From: Eubacterium sp. TM05-53
GTDB taxonomy: Bacteria; Bacillota_I; Bacilli_A; Erysipelotrichales; Erysipelotrichaceae
Reading direction: 5' to 3'
DNA: 59,997 bases
NCBI RefSeq assembly: GCF_003436425.1
Contig: NZ_QSPK01000007.1
Location: 1 to 59,997, forward strand
Both the position numbers and the translations under genes were made by a program. Shown here piece by piece: positions 31,427 to 40,143 of this stretch. Positions within the stretch are counted from its first letter, which is position 1. Each line of letters begins with the position of its first letter. The notes under the pieces were generated by a model. It had not been told where the DNA came from and did not search any database. It was given only the letters and a program-made list of their open reading frames with translations.

Positions 31427-32890
31427 ATGGAATTGATATTAAAAGCAAAAGACATTCGTGTGGAATTTAAAGGACGCGATGTTTTAGATATAGATAATTT
31501 AGAAATATATGATTATGACCGTATTGGTTTAGTAGGAGCAAATGGTGCAGGAAAAAGCACTTTATTCAAGGTGCTTTTAGGCGAATTAACTCCTCTAGGA
31601 TGTAAAATGAATCGTCTGGGTGAACTTGCCTATATCCCTCAGTTGGACGAAGTAACCTTGCAGGAGGAAAAAGATTTTGCACTTGTTGGCAAGCTTGGTG
31701 TTAAGCAATTAGATATACAAACCTTGAGCGGCGGTGAAGAAACAAGGCTTAAAATAGCACAAGCTTTATCGGCACAGGTTCATGGTATTTTAGCGGATGA
31801 ACCTACGAGTCATTTAGACCGTGAAGGAATTGATTTTCTAGTCGGACAGCTAAAATATTTTACAGGTGCACTGTTAGTTATTAGCCATGACCGCTATTTT
31901 CTTGATGAGGTAGTAGATAAAATATGGGAACTGAAAGATGGCAAAATCACTGAGTATTGGGGAAACTATTCTGATTATCTTCGTCAGAAAGAGGAAGAAC
32001 GCAAGAACCAGGTTGCAGAATACGAGCAATTTGTTACCGAACGTGCCCGATTGGAAAGGGCTGCGGAGGAAAAGCGAAAACAGGCTCGTAAAATAGAACA
32101 GAAGGCAAAAGGTGCTTCAAAGAAAAAAAGTACGGAACGTGGAGGGCGTTTGGCTCATCAGAAATCAATGGGAAGTAAGGAAAAAAAGATGCATAATGCC
32201 GCTAAATCTCTAGAGCATCGGATTGCGGCCTTAGGAAATGTAGAAGCTCCGGAAGACATTCGCAGAATTCGTTTCAGGCAAAGTAAAGCATTGGAGCTCC
32301 ATAATCCATATCCTATTGTCGGTACGGATATTACTAAAATATTTGGAGATAAGGTATTGTTTGAAGATGCATCTTTTCAAATTCCGCTTGGAGCAAAAGT
32401 GGCTCTAACTGGTGGGAATGGAACAGGAAAAACAACTTTAATCCAAATGATCTTAAACTATGAAGATGGAATTTCTATTTCACCTAAGGCAAAAATAGGA
32501 TACTTTGCACAAAATGGTTACAAGTACAACAGTAATCAGAAAGTCCTGGAGTTTATGAAGGAGGATTGTGATTACAATGTTTCAGAAATTCGTTCCGTGC
32601 TTGCATCCATGGGGTTTAAACAGAACGATATTGGAAAAAGCTTATCTATTTTAAGCGGTGGCGAAATTATGAAATTATTGCTAGCTAAAATGCTTATGGG
32701 TAGATATAACATCCTACTAATGGATGAACCGAGCAACTTCCTTGACATACCAAGCCTGGAGGCCTTGGAAATACTAATGAAGGAATATGCAGGAACGATC
32801 ATGTTTATCACCCATGACAAACGGTTACTTGAAAATGTGGCTGATGTAATTTATGAAATTAAAGATAAGAAATTAAACTTAGTCCGATAA
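31427..32890 (+). CDS. msr(D): Msr(D) ABC-F ribosome protection protein
   Basis: 487 residues from ATG 31427 (AGGAGG upstream; upstream in-frame codons belong to the leader region). Two ABC domains: Walker [10 protein letters not shown], signature LSGGE, Walker [12 protein letters not shown]; second copy [25 protein letters not shown]. They are joined by a long charged antibiotic-resistance linker ([28 protein letters not shown]...). ABC-F protein without membrane domains that displaces macrolides from the ribosome. Partner of Mef in the operon. Confidence 0.97.
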   Translation: MELILKAKDIRVEFKGRDVLDIDNLEIYDYDRIGLVGANGAGKSTLFKVLLGELTPLGCKMNRLGELAYIPQLDEVTLQEEKDFALVGKLGVKQLDIQTLSGGEETRLKIAQALSAQVHGILADEPTSHLDREGIDFLVGQLKYFTGALLVISHDRYFLDEVVDKIWELKDGKITEYWGNYSDYLRQKEEERKNQVAEYEQFVTERARLERAAEEKRKQARKIEQKAKGASKKKSTERGGRLAHQKSMGSKEKKMHNAAKSLEHRIAALGNVEAPEDIRRIRFRQSKALELHNPYPIVGTDITKIFGDKVLFEDASFQIPLGAKVALTGGNGTGKTTLIQMILNYEDGISISPKAKIGYFAQNGYKYNSNQKVLEFMKEDCDYNVSEIRSVLASMGFKQNDIGKSLSILSGGEIMKLLLAKMLMGRYNILLMDEPSNFLDIPSLEALEILMKEYAGTIMFITHDKRLLENVADVIYEIKDKKLNLVR

Positions 32891-32993
32891 TTATTTTACT
32901 TTTCGTATTTGACAGATCGTAAGTAGGCCGTGAAAGAGGTTATTGATTTTAACTAAACGTTAAGTAGGTTAGACCTCTAATCAGAAAAAATAA

Positions 32994-33019
32994 GGCCTTC
33001 AAGATGAATTTTGAAGGCC
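32994..33019 (+). terminator. Stem after msr(D)
   Basis: GGCCTTCAA (32994-33002) pairs with TTGAAGGCC (33011-33019), followed by CCCTTT. Confidence 0.6.
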
Positions 33020-33030
33020 CCCTTTCCATA

Positions 33031-33129
33031 GAAATATACGTAAAGCATAAGGAACACATGGCAAAAAAGGCGTTTCTCAGCATGGGATATATGCCGCAAA
33101 AAGATTTTGAAAAGCTGCAATTTATCTAA
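33031..33129 (+). pseudogene. Remnant reading frame downstream of msr(D)
   Basis: The frame EIYVKHKEHMAKKAFLSMGYMPQK... ends at TAA 33129 and leaves 23 codons after ATG 33058; upstream it runs through the terminator without a start. It looks like the 3' end of a deleted gene. Parent not recognised. Confidence 0.4.
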
Positions 33130-33150
33130 TTGACAGTATGATACAAAAAA

Positions 33151-33191
33151 GAAACCTGCCCCCTTTTAAATTGTGGAAAGGTTTCTTTTTT
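33151..33191 (+). terminator. Terminator
   Basis: GAAACCT (33151-33157) pairs with AGGTTTC (33179-33185), flanked by A- and T-runs so it can work in both directions. Confidence 0.65.
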
Positions 33192-33318
33192 CTATCCCTT
33201 TAACTTAATGACATTGACTGAAATAGTTCCCCGTTTCGTTCATTTTTCGTTAACAAATTCCACCCAAAATAGAAAAGCGATGCGTAGAAAACTTTCAGGT
33301 TTCTGTTGAGTTTGGATT

Positions 33319-33373
33319 GCATAAGAAAACACCCTGCAAGACGAAAAAAATCTTGCAGGGTGTTTTCTTATGC
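33319..33373. repeat. Perfect 23-bp hairpin
   Basis: Arms 33319-33341 and 33351-33373 pair perfectly (GCATAAGAAAACACCCTGC... with its complement) around a nine-base A-rich loop. Too long for an ordinary terminator, though it contains TTTTC on each arm. It is followed at about 33392-33416 by a second stem (ACCGCA/TGCGGT) just ahead of the group II intron. Confidence 0.8.
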
Positions 33374-33424
33374 TCTGATATATATGTAAGACCGCAAGGC
33401 AGGTTGCCCTGCGGTGTTGATTTC

Positions 33425-35347
33425 GTGTGCCGGGCATGGCATGAGTTCAGTTGGAGATAAACCAACCACAGGTAGTTACCGCCAAGTGTAGTGGACCACA
33501 AGCCGTTGACAGTGATGTCATGGGTGAAGGAAGTGGTGTAGCAATTCTTTTGAGCGCACGTACAGAAACTTGATTAGGCTAAATGGTGGATGAGATTGCT
33601 AATCAAATCGAAGTCCAAAAGGTAAACGTAAAACCAAGACAGTAAATCAAGACGTTGTGAAAGAAATAGGACTCATGTCTTACCCCGGGAGGTCTCATGG
33701 ACAAGGAATTCTAGTATACTTTAAAATCAGTGATAGTACCCTTGTAGCGAAAAAGGTTTACCATGAGAATTCAGATGAAGTCATAGTAGGTAGCAATACT
33801 GAAGGACTGAAACGTTTATAGAGTGCAAATCTCTATTAGCAATATTTGGATAGTCCGAATATGAGAATAGCCTAGAACTATGGAACGTAACCATAGATGG
33901 TAAAGGTAATTGGGATGTTTCCAAATAAATTTACAAATAGAAGGAGGAGCAGCAAATGGAATTGATTGAAAAGATTTTATGTGAAGAAAATCTACAGAAA
34001 GCAATTCGAAAGATCAAGAAGAACAAAGGTGCACCAGGAGTGGATAAAATGACAGTGCAAGAGGTTGAGGAATGGTTTAATCAATATAAGGAAGAACTTA
34101 TTTCCAAAATTTTGAATAAACAATACAAACCTATGCCCGTCAAAAGAGTCTATATTCCTAAACCTAATGGTAAACAAAGACCATTAGGAATACCAACCGT
34201 TGTCGACCGAGTAATCCAACAAGCTATGTTACAAGTGCTAAATGAAATCTATGAACCAGTATTTAGTGAACACAGTTATGGTTTTAGACCAAATCGTAGT
34301 GCACATATGGCAATGGAGGAAGTGCTTGGATATTTAAATGACGGATATGAATGGATTGTTGACCTGGATATTGAGAAATTCTTCGACACAGTAAATCATG
34401 ATAAATTAATTTCAATCTTAAGAGAGCGTGTCAATGATAGTAGAACATTACATTTGATACGAGCTTATCTGCAAGCAGGAGTTTTGGATAAAGGACTTGT
34501 AAGAAGTTCAACCATTGGAACCCCACAAGGAGGTCCGATTAGTGTAATCCTTTCAAACATCTATTTAGACAAGTTTGATAAAGAATTAGAATCTAGAAAT
34601 CTTCGCTTCGCTAGGTATGCCGACGACTGTATCATTTTCGTTAAAAGCGAAATGAGTGCAAACCGTGTAATGAAATCAGTGACATCGTGGCTAGAAAGAA
34701 AACTATTCTTGAAGGTTAGTGCAACAAAAACTAAAGTAGTCAGACCAACTAAAGGGCAATTTCTTGGTTTTACATTTTATAAGGATAGCGGAGCATGGAA
34801 ATGTACTCCTACTAAAGATAGGAAGAAACGTCTGTACTCAAATATCCAAAAATATATGGAAAGAAAACACGCGGTTTCAAGACCACTATCAGTTACATTT
34901 AAGAAATTGAATCAAATGATTAGAGGTTGGATACAATACTTTAAAATTTCAAGTATCAAAGTGTTCTTGGAAGAATTTGGTCAATGGTTACGCCATAAAG
35001 TGAGATGTATTATCATTAAACAATGGAAAAGACCAAGGACTATATACAAGAATCTTATGAAACTAAATATAGCATGTAGATGTAAATTCACGCATGATGA
35101 CATATTTAAATGTGCTAACTCTAGACTTGGATGGTATAGGAGAAGTACTGGGAATATTGTGAATTTTCTTCTTTCTCCCACTGTTCTAGGCATAAAGAAA
35201 GGAGATAGGCCAGGTTTGGTCAATCCCCTTATTTACTATCTTGAGATTTTGTGATTCTTTATAGTTTCGATATAAATGTAGAGCCGTATACGAGACCCGT
35301 ACGTACGGTTCAATGGGAGGGGCGATAATTTTATCCCTCTACCCTAT
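33425..35347 (+). mobile_element. Group II intron (complete, about 1.92 kb)
   Basis: Begins GTGTGCCGGGCATGG, a group II 5' end (GUGYG), and ends after domain V (GAGCCGTATACGAGACCC...GGTTC, 35281-35312) and domain VI with CCTCTACCCTAT at 35347. The long structured region 33425-33950 would form domains I-III, and the maturase lies in domain IV. The insertion point is 11 bp beyond the 3' end of the convergent relaxase gene, nine bases after an ACCGCA/TGCGGT stem. The ends are inferred from consensus. Confidence 0.8.
33956..35254 (+). CDS. ltrA: Group II intron reverse transcriptase/maturase
   Basis: 432 residues. RT domains in order: KNKGAPGVDKMTVQE (RT0/1), RPLGIPTVVDRVIQQA, VDLDIEKFFDTVNHD (RT3 catalytic Asp), GTPQGGPISVILSNIYLD, RYADD (220-224), then the maturase X region (LNQMIRGWIQYFKIS). 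No C-terminal HNH endonuclease domain, so mobility would use the RT with nicked or single-stranded targets, as in endonuclease-less bacterial classes. AGGAGG before ATG 33956. No frameshifts are seen. Confidence 0.95.
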   Translation: MELIEKILCEENLQKAIRKIKKNKGAPGVDKMTVQEVEEWFNQYKEELISKILNKQYKPMPVKRVYIPKPNGKQRPLGIPTVVDRVIQQAMLQVLNEIYEPVFSEHSYGFRPNRSAHMAMEEVLGYLNDGYEWIVDLDIEKFFDTVNHDKLISILRERVNDSRTLHLIRAYLQAGVLDKGLVRSSTIGTPQGGPISVILSNIYLDKFDKELESRNLRFARYADDCIIFVKSEMSANRVMKSVTSWLERKLFLKVSATKTKVVRPTKGQFLGFTFYKDSGAWKCTPTKDRKKRLYSNIQKYMERKHAVSRPLSVTFKKLNQMIRGWIQYFKISSIKVFLEEFGQWLRHKVRCIIIKQWKRPRTIYKNLMKLNIACRCKFTHDDIFKCANSRLGWYRRSTGNIVNFLLSPTVLGIKKGDRPGLVNPLIYYLEIL

Positions 35348-35358
35348 TTATGTCGTGA

Positions 35359-36789
35359 TTATCTGTCCCTGCCTTGGGATTTCTTTCTCTGCTTCGACTG
35401 AGAACTCTGTTTACTCTCTTCCTGAAGCTGTCTGAGCCTGTTACGCACACTTTGTCTTTCGGGCGGTCTGTGCTGTTTCTCGGCAGGTTTCTGTCCGTTC
35501 TTAACTGTCTGCTCCCATTCTGCAAGGTCTTGGTTATACTGTGTGATAATAGCCTCTGCTTTGCGGTAAGTTTTCATAAATGCCTGTACATCAGGATAAC
35601 CGTCATCTTTTAGAATATCGGGGAGTTTATTTAGTTTTTCTTTAAGCTCGGATTCGGTCTGCTGTATCTGTTTTTCCAGAGCCTTGCGTTCCTTGCCCTT
35701 GAAGATACCCGTTGTTTCAGCAAGCTGCTGTCGCAGATTCGGGAGTGTGATCTCCTGTATCTTCTTGATTGCTTTCGCCTGCTTCTGTACCTTTAGCATA
35801 AGGGTCTGCATTGTGCGGAACTCGTCCATATCCATATCAAGGACTGGCTTGGGTGGCATATCCTTTTCACGGATGATGGCTTGCAGAAATTCCTTTGCCT
35901 TGCCTACGATACATCTGAATAGGTTTGGAAGCCAACCATTTTCACGGATGGACTGACCGGCTTTGTCGTGGATTTCGGTCTGCTTGATTTCCAGTATCTT
36001 TGCTTCTTCAATGCCCGATACAAGAGCCAAATCTGCTGTTCTGTTCCATTCCTGCCTTGCGGTGTTGTCCGCTTCGATTTCGGCAGCTTTGGGGTTGTTC
36101 TTGCCTATCTTTTTTGTGGGGAGATACACGCTGTTCTTATCAAACACTTTCAGTCGTTGCTCGGGATCTGAAATGTGGGAATTGATAAGTTCCGTGTAAA
36201 CTTCTTTTGCTTCTGCTATGAACGCTTCACTTTTGAAACGCTCATCTTTGGTTTTGAATAAATGGCTTTCGTAAACATCCCCCTTTTTGATAACGGTACA
36301 GCCTTTTCGGATTTGACCGTTTTCGTCTGTGATTTCTTTCTTGGTTCGTACCCTTTTTCCTGTTTCGTCATAAAATACGCTTCTGGTGGCAATCTTGATG
36401 TCAGGTTCTGGAAGCAGTTTCCTTTCGCTGAATATGAGATGAATGTGGTAATTGGTCTTGCGTTTGTTGTGGTGCAGAGCCGATACACATTCCACTCCGT
36501 ACTGCTGTCGGAACTTATCCGTAAATTCTTCAAGCACCTGCTGAGGGCCAAAGGTGGTGTAAATCTCCGGCAGGGCAATGATTAGCTCCCTTGCTTCGAT
36601 ACACTTTCCTGTTGTTCCGCTTCTCTGGAACTCCTGCTGACTTTCCCTGGCGAGATTTTTCCAAAAGGTATTGTCGGCGGTACGATAGGTGGCATAAAGG
36701 TTTTCCTGTTTGGCGTGGCTCGTGATATATGAGATTCTTCCCTTGACATTGGGCAGCTTCGACATCTGAATGAACGAATGTCTTGCCAA
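35359..36789 (-). CDS. MobA/MobL-family relaxase
   Basis: 476 residues from TTG 36789: AGGAG is seven bases upstream and the protein then starts (M)ARHSFIQMSKLPNVKGRISYITS, as in related clostridial elements; the more distant ATG 36834 lacks a site. The N-terminal relaxase domain has the YIT tyrosine region and the metal-binding HIH motif (NYHIHLIFSER, about 114-123). The C-terminal half is coiled-coil and very basic (KQSSQSKQRKKSQGR). Nicks DNA at an oriT, probably in 36843-37045, for mobilization by a helper. Confidence 0.9.
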   Translation of the reverse strand: MARHSFIQMSKLPNVKGRISYITSHAKQENLYATYRTADNTFWKNLARESQQEFQRSGTTGKCIEARELIIALPEIYTTFGPQQVLEEFTDKFRQQYGVECVSALHHNKRKTNYHIHLIFSERKLLPEPDIKIATRSVFYDETGKRVRTKKEITDENGQIRKGCTVIKKGDVYESHLFKTKDERFKSEAFIAEAKEVYTELINSHISDPEQRLKVFDKNSVYLPTKKIGKNNPKAAEIEADNTARQEWNRTADLALVSGIEEAKILEIKQTEIHDKAGQSIRENGWLPNLFRCIVGKAKEFLQAIIREKDMPPKPVLDMDMDEFRTMQTLMLKVQKQAKAIKKIQEITLPNLRQQLAETTGIFKGKERKALEKQIQQTESELKEKLNKLPDILKDDGYPDVQAFMKTYRKAEAIITQYNQDLAEWEQTVKNGQKPAEKQHRPPERQSVRNRLRQLQEESKQSSQSKQRKKSQGRDR

Positions 36790-36842
36790 CCTTTTGCTCC
36801 TTTCTTCGCTGAGAATACCGTACTCATTACGCAACCGACTTG

Positions 36843-37045
36843 TCGGGTGCGGCTGTCACAGCCATCGGTGATTGGTGGGACAGCAATGGAAATTGCGGTG
36901 CAATTTCCTCTGTATCATAGCTGAGGTGGTGGTGTCCGAAGCTGTGATACAGGCTCCCCGCAGGGGCGAAATACCCAGAGTACAAATCGCAGATTTGTGC
37001 GAGGGGTGTATTTCGCTCTCAAACGCCGAGGGCTTTGGAGAACGG
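36843..37045. other. Candidate oriT region rich in inverted repeats
   Basis: Upstream of the relaxase start and without genes. Repeats seen: GAAATTGC/GCAATTTC around GGT (36889-36907), TGTATCATAGCT/AGCTGTGATACA (36912-36954), and GCGAAATAC/GTATTTCGC enclosing ACAAATC-GCA-GATTTGT (36966-37015). Stacked hairpins beside a MobA/L gene are typical of oriT; the nick site was not identified. Confidence 0.5.
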
Positions 37046-37261
37046 TCATTCCACTTTTCGTACATCACTTGGATTGAGTAAGTTCCTGCCCTGATTGACC
37101 GTCATAAAACGCTCCAGCGTATCCCTGCGGATAATGGTCTTTCGTCCGACTTTCAAAACAGGCAGCTTGCCCCAGTCCACCAGTTTTCGCATTGTGTTCC
37201 TACCGATACCCGTACATTCCGCTGCTTCTTCGATAGTTAAACCCATTTTAATTGCTGTCAT
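37046..37261 (-). CDS. Excisionase-like helix-turn-helix protein
   Basis: 71 residues with a MerR-like HTH_17 fold: LTIEEAAECTGIGRNTMRKLVDWGKLPVLKVGRKTIIRRDTLERFM. Proteins of this type act as excisionases or directionality factors with tyrosine integrases, or regulate mobilization. GGAGAG upstream of ATG 37261; transcribed from a consensus promoter (37310-37338) divergent from the XRE regulator. Confidence 0.85.
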   Translation of the reverse strand: MTAIKMGLTIEEAAECTGIGRNTMRKLVDWGKLPVLKVGRKTIIRRDTLERFMTVNQGRNLLNPSDVRKVE

Positions 37262-37309
37262 TGCACATCTCTCCTTTTAAAATACTCATTTTGCAACTTT
37301 GCAATTATC

Positions 37310-37338
37310 ATTATACTTATTTTGCTATTTCTTGTCAA
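37310..37338 (-). promoter_or_regulatory. Consensus promoter of the excisionase-relaxase unit
   Basis: Minus strand TTGACA (37338-37333), 17 bp, TATAAT (37315-37310), a perfect sigma-A match. Flanked by CATTTTGCAAC (37287-37297) and CATTTTACAAC (37341-37351), which resemble the inverse of GTTGCAAAAT at 37389-37398, so all may bind the divergent XRE regulator. Confidence 0.7.
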
Positions 37339-37389
37339 CTCATTTTACAACCCATTAAAGATATTTTTTAATTTTTATCAGAAAAAGAG

Positions 37390-37418
37390 TTGCAAAATAG
37401 GTTTTGGTGTGGTATACT
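37390..37418 (+). promoter_or_regulatory. Promoter of the XRE regulator gene
   Basis: TTGCAA (37390-37395), 17 bp, TATACT (37413-37418) with an upstream TG (extended -10). GTTGCAAAAT overlaps the -35. Confidence 0.65.
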
Positions 37419-37442
37419 TGGTTTCGATAGGAGGTGTAAACC

Positions 37443-38093
37443 TTGAAAAAAGAAATTACATTCACCGCAAAACAGGTCGGTGAACGAGTGAAAGAACGTC
37501 GAACAGAATTGAATCTTACGATGCCGGAGCTTGGCAAGCGTATCGGAGTGAACAAGTCTACGATACAGAGATACGAAGCAGACGGCGTAGACCCAAAAAG
37601 AACAATGATTATCAATGGACTGGCAGAAGCACTGCTTACCACTCCTGAATGGCTCACAGGTCTTTCAGAGGATAAGGAATATGACAGCAGAACGCTCTGT
37701 GAAAAAGATTTGGAAGAACATATCAAGAAGTACATTGATACTGTGTCTACGGTTGTGAATGGCGAACCGCACCAACAGCTCCTTACCACATTTCTCGGAA
37801 AGATGATTGATTTATATTCCGTTCTCTGCTACCACTTCTCCGACGCTATGGCAGAGGTTGACCGTGTGGCAGAAGATGAAGGACTGAAACAGTCTCTCCG
37901 CAGATATGCGATTGAATCAGGAGCGATTACAGAGCGAGTTTACCATAAAGAGATGGAAGCACCGATTGAGGATATGAAACGATTCTTAGACGGAATTTTA
38001 CATATCTACGATGAAGGACGCACCGCTGTAAAGATGGGTGACCTTTTCGGGATAGTAGCGGAAGCCGAAGCAAGGCTTGCCGAAAAAGAATAA
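37443..38093 (+). CDS. XRE-family transcriptional regulator
   Basis: 216 residues from TTG 37443, preceded by AGGAGG eight bases upstream. N-terminal Cro/CI-type helix-turn-helix (VGERVKERRTELNLTMPELGKRIGVNKSTIQRYEADGVDP), and a longer C-terminal domain rich in helices with no recognised sensor. Divergent from the excisionase-like gene with shared GTTGCAAAAT-type sites; likely controls excision and mobilization of the element. Confidence 0.88.
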   Translation: MKKEITFTAKQVGERVKERRTELNLTMPELGKRIGVNKSTIQRYEADGVDPKRTMIINGLAEALLTTPEWLTGLSEDKEYDSRTLCEKDLEEHIKKYIDTVSTVVNGEPHQQLLTTFLGKMIDLYSVLCYHFSDAMAEVDRVAEDEGLKQSLRRYAIESGAITERVYHKEMEAPIEDMKRFLDGILHIYDEGRTAVKMGDLFGIVAEAEARLAEKE

Positions 38094-38216
38094 TTCCGTG
38101 GCTCTTTGACAATGAAAAAAGCCGATGAAACAATCGGCGGATGTGACACTATTTACTTTACGCACACCATACGTCACAGTTCCGGTTGCCACGGATAGAA
38201 AGGAGACTATTTATCA

Positions 38217-39515
38217 ATGGCAAAAGGATCTGTAAGAAAAAAGGGCAAGAAATGGTACTACCGCTTCTATGTAGAAGATGAAAGCGGAAAGATGGTACAG
38301 CGTGAGTTTGCAGGCACAGAAAGCAAATCTGAAACAGAGAATCTGCTCCGCAAGGCAATGGAGGACTACGAAGCGAAGAAGTTCGTGGCAAAGCCTGAGA
38401 ACACCACAGTAGGTATGCTGCTTGATATGTGGGTGGAGGAAGAACTGAAACCCGGCAATTTGAGCAACGGTACAGTGATGGCGTATATGGGAACAGTGAA
38501 CAGGATAAAGAAATATCCTATCGGCGACAGAAAGCTGAAAACGGTCACTGCGGAACATTTACAGGCATTTATGGACTTCCTCACTTTCGGGGGACAAAAC
38601 CCTGACGGAACGACAGCAAAGGCACTCAGCAAAGGGTATCTGAGGTTGTTCTCGGCGGTATTACAGGGGGCGTTCCGATTTGCGGTATTCCCGAAGAAAC
38701 TGATTTCCTTTAACCCTATGCAGTATGTGGTATGGAGGGGAAAGAAAGAGGAATACGAACTGTTTGCAGACGAGGACGGCGAAGTTGACAATGCTCCTAC
38801 CATTGACCATCAGCAGTTTCTGATGTTGGAGGACTTTCTGAAAAAGAAAGACAATCCTGCATTGCTCCCGATGCAGATAGCCTACTACACAGGACTTCGT
38901 ATCGGAGAAGCGTGTGCATTGACTTGGCAGGACATCAACCTTGACGGTCAGTACCTCACAGTACGACGCAGTATGCGATACAACGGGCAAAGGCACAAGA
39001 CAGAGATAGGTGCCACCAAACGCAAGAAAGTCCGCACCGTGGACTTCTGCGACACTCTGGCAGACATTCTCAGAAAGGCAAAGACGGAACAGCACAAGAA
39101 CCGCTTCAAGTATGGCGAACTCTACCACCTCAACTACTACAAAGAGGTTAAAGAAAAAGACCGTACTTACTATGAAGTCTACAGCCTGCCGAGAACCGAG
39201 GAAGTACCCGACGGATACAAGGAAATATCCTTTGTCTGCCTGAGACCTGACGGAGCATACGAGTCACCGAGTACGGTTGGTGTTATGACAAGGTCGGCAA
39301 AAAAGAAACTGGAAGGATTTGAAGATTTCCATTTTCATATGCTGAGACACACATTCACCAGCAATCTGCTCTCCAACGGTGCAGCACCAAAGGATGTGCA
39401 GGAACTGCTCGGACACTCTGATGTAAGTACCACAATGAACATCTACGCTCACTCTAAGAGGGAAGCGAAACGAACTTCCGCAAGACTGCTTGATAAGGTG
39501 GTCGGGGAAGCCTAA
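38217..39515 (+). CDS. int: Tyrosine site-specific integrase (Tn916-type)
   Basis: 432 residues. N-terminal arm-binding domain [25 protein letters not shown], a SAM-like core-binding domain, and the catalytic domain with Arg in [12 protein letters not shown] (about 226), HMLRHTF (His and Arg, about 371-375), [10 protein letters not shown] and the nucleophile Tyr in MNIYAH (about 408). Catalyses integration and excision at the att cores. GGAGA site before ATG 38217. Ends 83 bp from the right end of the element, the normal place for int. The 38094-38216 gap contains a GCCGAT/ATCGGC stem. Confidence 0.96.
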   Translation: MAKGSVRKKGKKWYYRFYVEDESGKMVQREFAGTESKSETENLLRKAMEDYEAKKFVAKPENTTVGMLLDMWVEEELKPGNLSNGTVMAYMGTVNRIKKYPIGDRKLKTVTAEHLQAFMDFLTFGGQNPDGTTAKALSKGYLRLFSAVLQGAFRFAVFPKKLISFNPMQYVVWRGKKEEYELFADEDGEVDNAPTIDHQQFLMLEDFLKKKDNPALLPMQIAYYTGLRIGEACALTWQDINLDGQYLTVRRSMRYNGQRHKTEIGATKRKKVRTVDFCDTLADILRKAKTEQHKNRFKYGELYHLNYYKEVKEKDRTYYEVYSLPRTEEVPDGYKEISFVCLRPDGAYESPSTVGVMTRSAKKKLEGFEDFHFHMLRHTFTSNLLSNGAAPKDVQELLGHSDVSTTMNIYAHSKREAKRTSARLLDKVVGEA

Positions 39516-39523
39516 ACAAAAAG

Positions 39524-39617
39524 TTTCCCTTGTTTCGGCTCATAAGGGCAAAAACAAGGGAAAATACATAAGGAACGAGTATTAAAATGCCGATTTTCCT
39601 TGAAAATACAAGGGTTT
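39524..39617 (+). other. Right end: arm-type repeat and att-like core
   Basis: TTTCCCTTGT...ATAAGGGCAAAAACAAGGG (39524-39560) mirrors 29059-29092 in the same orientation, and CCTTGAAAATACAAGGGTTT (39598-39617) matches 28989-29007 apart from two extra bases (CA). TTTCGGAGGATT (39615-39626) is inverted at the left as AATCCTCCGAAA (28976-28987). Confidence 0.55.
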
Positions 39618-39660
39618 CGGAGGATTGATTAGATAAATCGGAATTTGTAGAGGATCAAAC

Positions 39661-39999
39661 ATGATAAAGAATACTATGATTTTTATTTTTTTTAACATGA
39701 TATACCTACTTATTTGGCATGCAACAAACAAAATAAGAAGCACTAAAGTTGGTAAAGAACTAGACAATGGGTTTGAATTTTACAATAGTTTAAACACTAG
39801 TGATAAAGAAAATTATTGGAAAGAAGATACTAAAATTCTAAATCTTTTCTTTGTACTTTTCATAATAGCTATGGATATTTCCGTTATTCTTCTTTTTAAT
39901 GAAAATAATCTTTGGATATTTTTATTAGTTGCAGGATTAATTATTTCATCAGTTGTTGCAATAATATTGAGTATTAATCTTAAGAAGAAATACAAATAA
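39661..39999 (+). CDS. Small membrane protein of unknown function
   Basis: 112 residues. Three hydrophobic segments: MIFIFFNMIYLLIWHATN (6-22), ILNLFFVLFIIAMDISVILLF (58-79) and NLWIFLLVAGLIISSVVAIIL (82-104), with a charged loop in between. GAGGA before ATG 39661. Host-type AT-rich sequence; first gene to the right of the element. No homolog recognised. Confidence 0.7.
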   Translation: MIKNTMIFIFFNMIYLLIWHATNKIRSTKVGKELDNGFEFYNSLNTSDKENYWKEDTKILNLFFVLFIIAMDISVILLFNENNLWIFLLVAGLIISSVVAIILSINLKKKYK

Positions 40000-40060
40000 G
40001 TGAATAAATTATAGTTTATGATCGTATAGATTAAGACAAAGCGTTTTTATAAATGAAAGG

Positions 40061-40080
40061 CTGAGAGATCAGTCTTTTTG
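40061..40080 (+). terminator. Terminator with copied intergenic module
   Basis: GGCTGA-GAGA-TCAGTC followed by TTTTTG. The following TATAGTTT...TTTAATGGTATACTT (40080-40108) repeats the layout of 27936-27962 upstream of the GNAT gene at 28001. Confidence 0.55.
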
Positions 40081-40143
40081 TATAGTTTTCATATTTAATG
40101 GTATACTTTAAAAAATAGATAAAACCAAATTTAAGGAGTAATT

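Larger units (their letters stand above)
28989..39617 (+). mobile_element. Integrated mobilizable element carrying mef-msr(D), a group II intron, relaxase and integrase
   Basis: A tyrosine integrase gene ends 83 bp from the right boundary, and tnpV, relaxase, excisionase-like and regulatory genes share a GC content visibly higher than the flanks. Probable ends: CCTTGAAAATAAAGGGTTT (28989-29007) and CCTTGAAAATACAAGGGTTT (39598-39617). Inside each end lies a near-identical 19-mer, ATAAGGGCAAACACAAGGG (29074-29092) and ATAAGGGCAAAAACAAGGG (39542-39560), typical of integrase arm sites. No type IV secretion genes are present, so it would need a helper for transfer. The exact cut points are inferred. 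Confidence 0.75.

Noticed and set aside
33240..33501. Minus-strand frames of 65 and 68 codons around the 23-bp hairpin
   Set aside because: They run across the hairpin and intron 5' end, lack start signals, and are not similar to any family I recognise.
35374..36199. Several plus-strand frames opposite the relaxase
   Set aside because: Arg/Leu/Cys-rich translations with no start sites, explained by the higher GC of the relaxase gene.
38366..39128. Minus-strand frames of 145 and 155 codons opposite the integrase
   Set aside because: Overlap the catalytic integrase completely, no ribosome-binding site; shadows of a GC-richer gene.
28989..39617. Complete conjugative element (ICE)
   Set aside because: No coupling protein, VirB4 or other type IV secretion gene is present; only relaxase and integrase, so it is called mobilizable.
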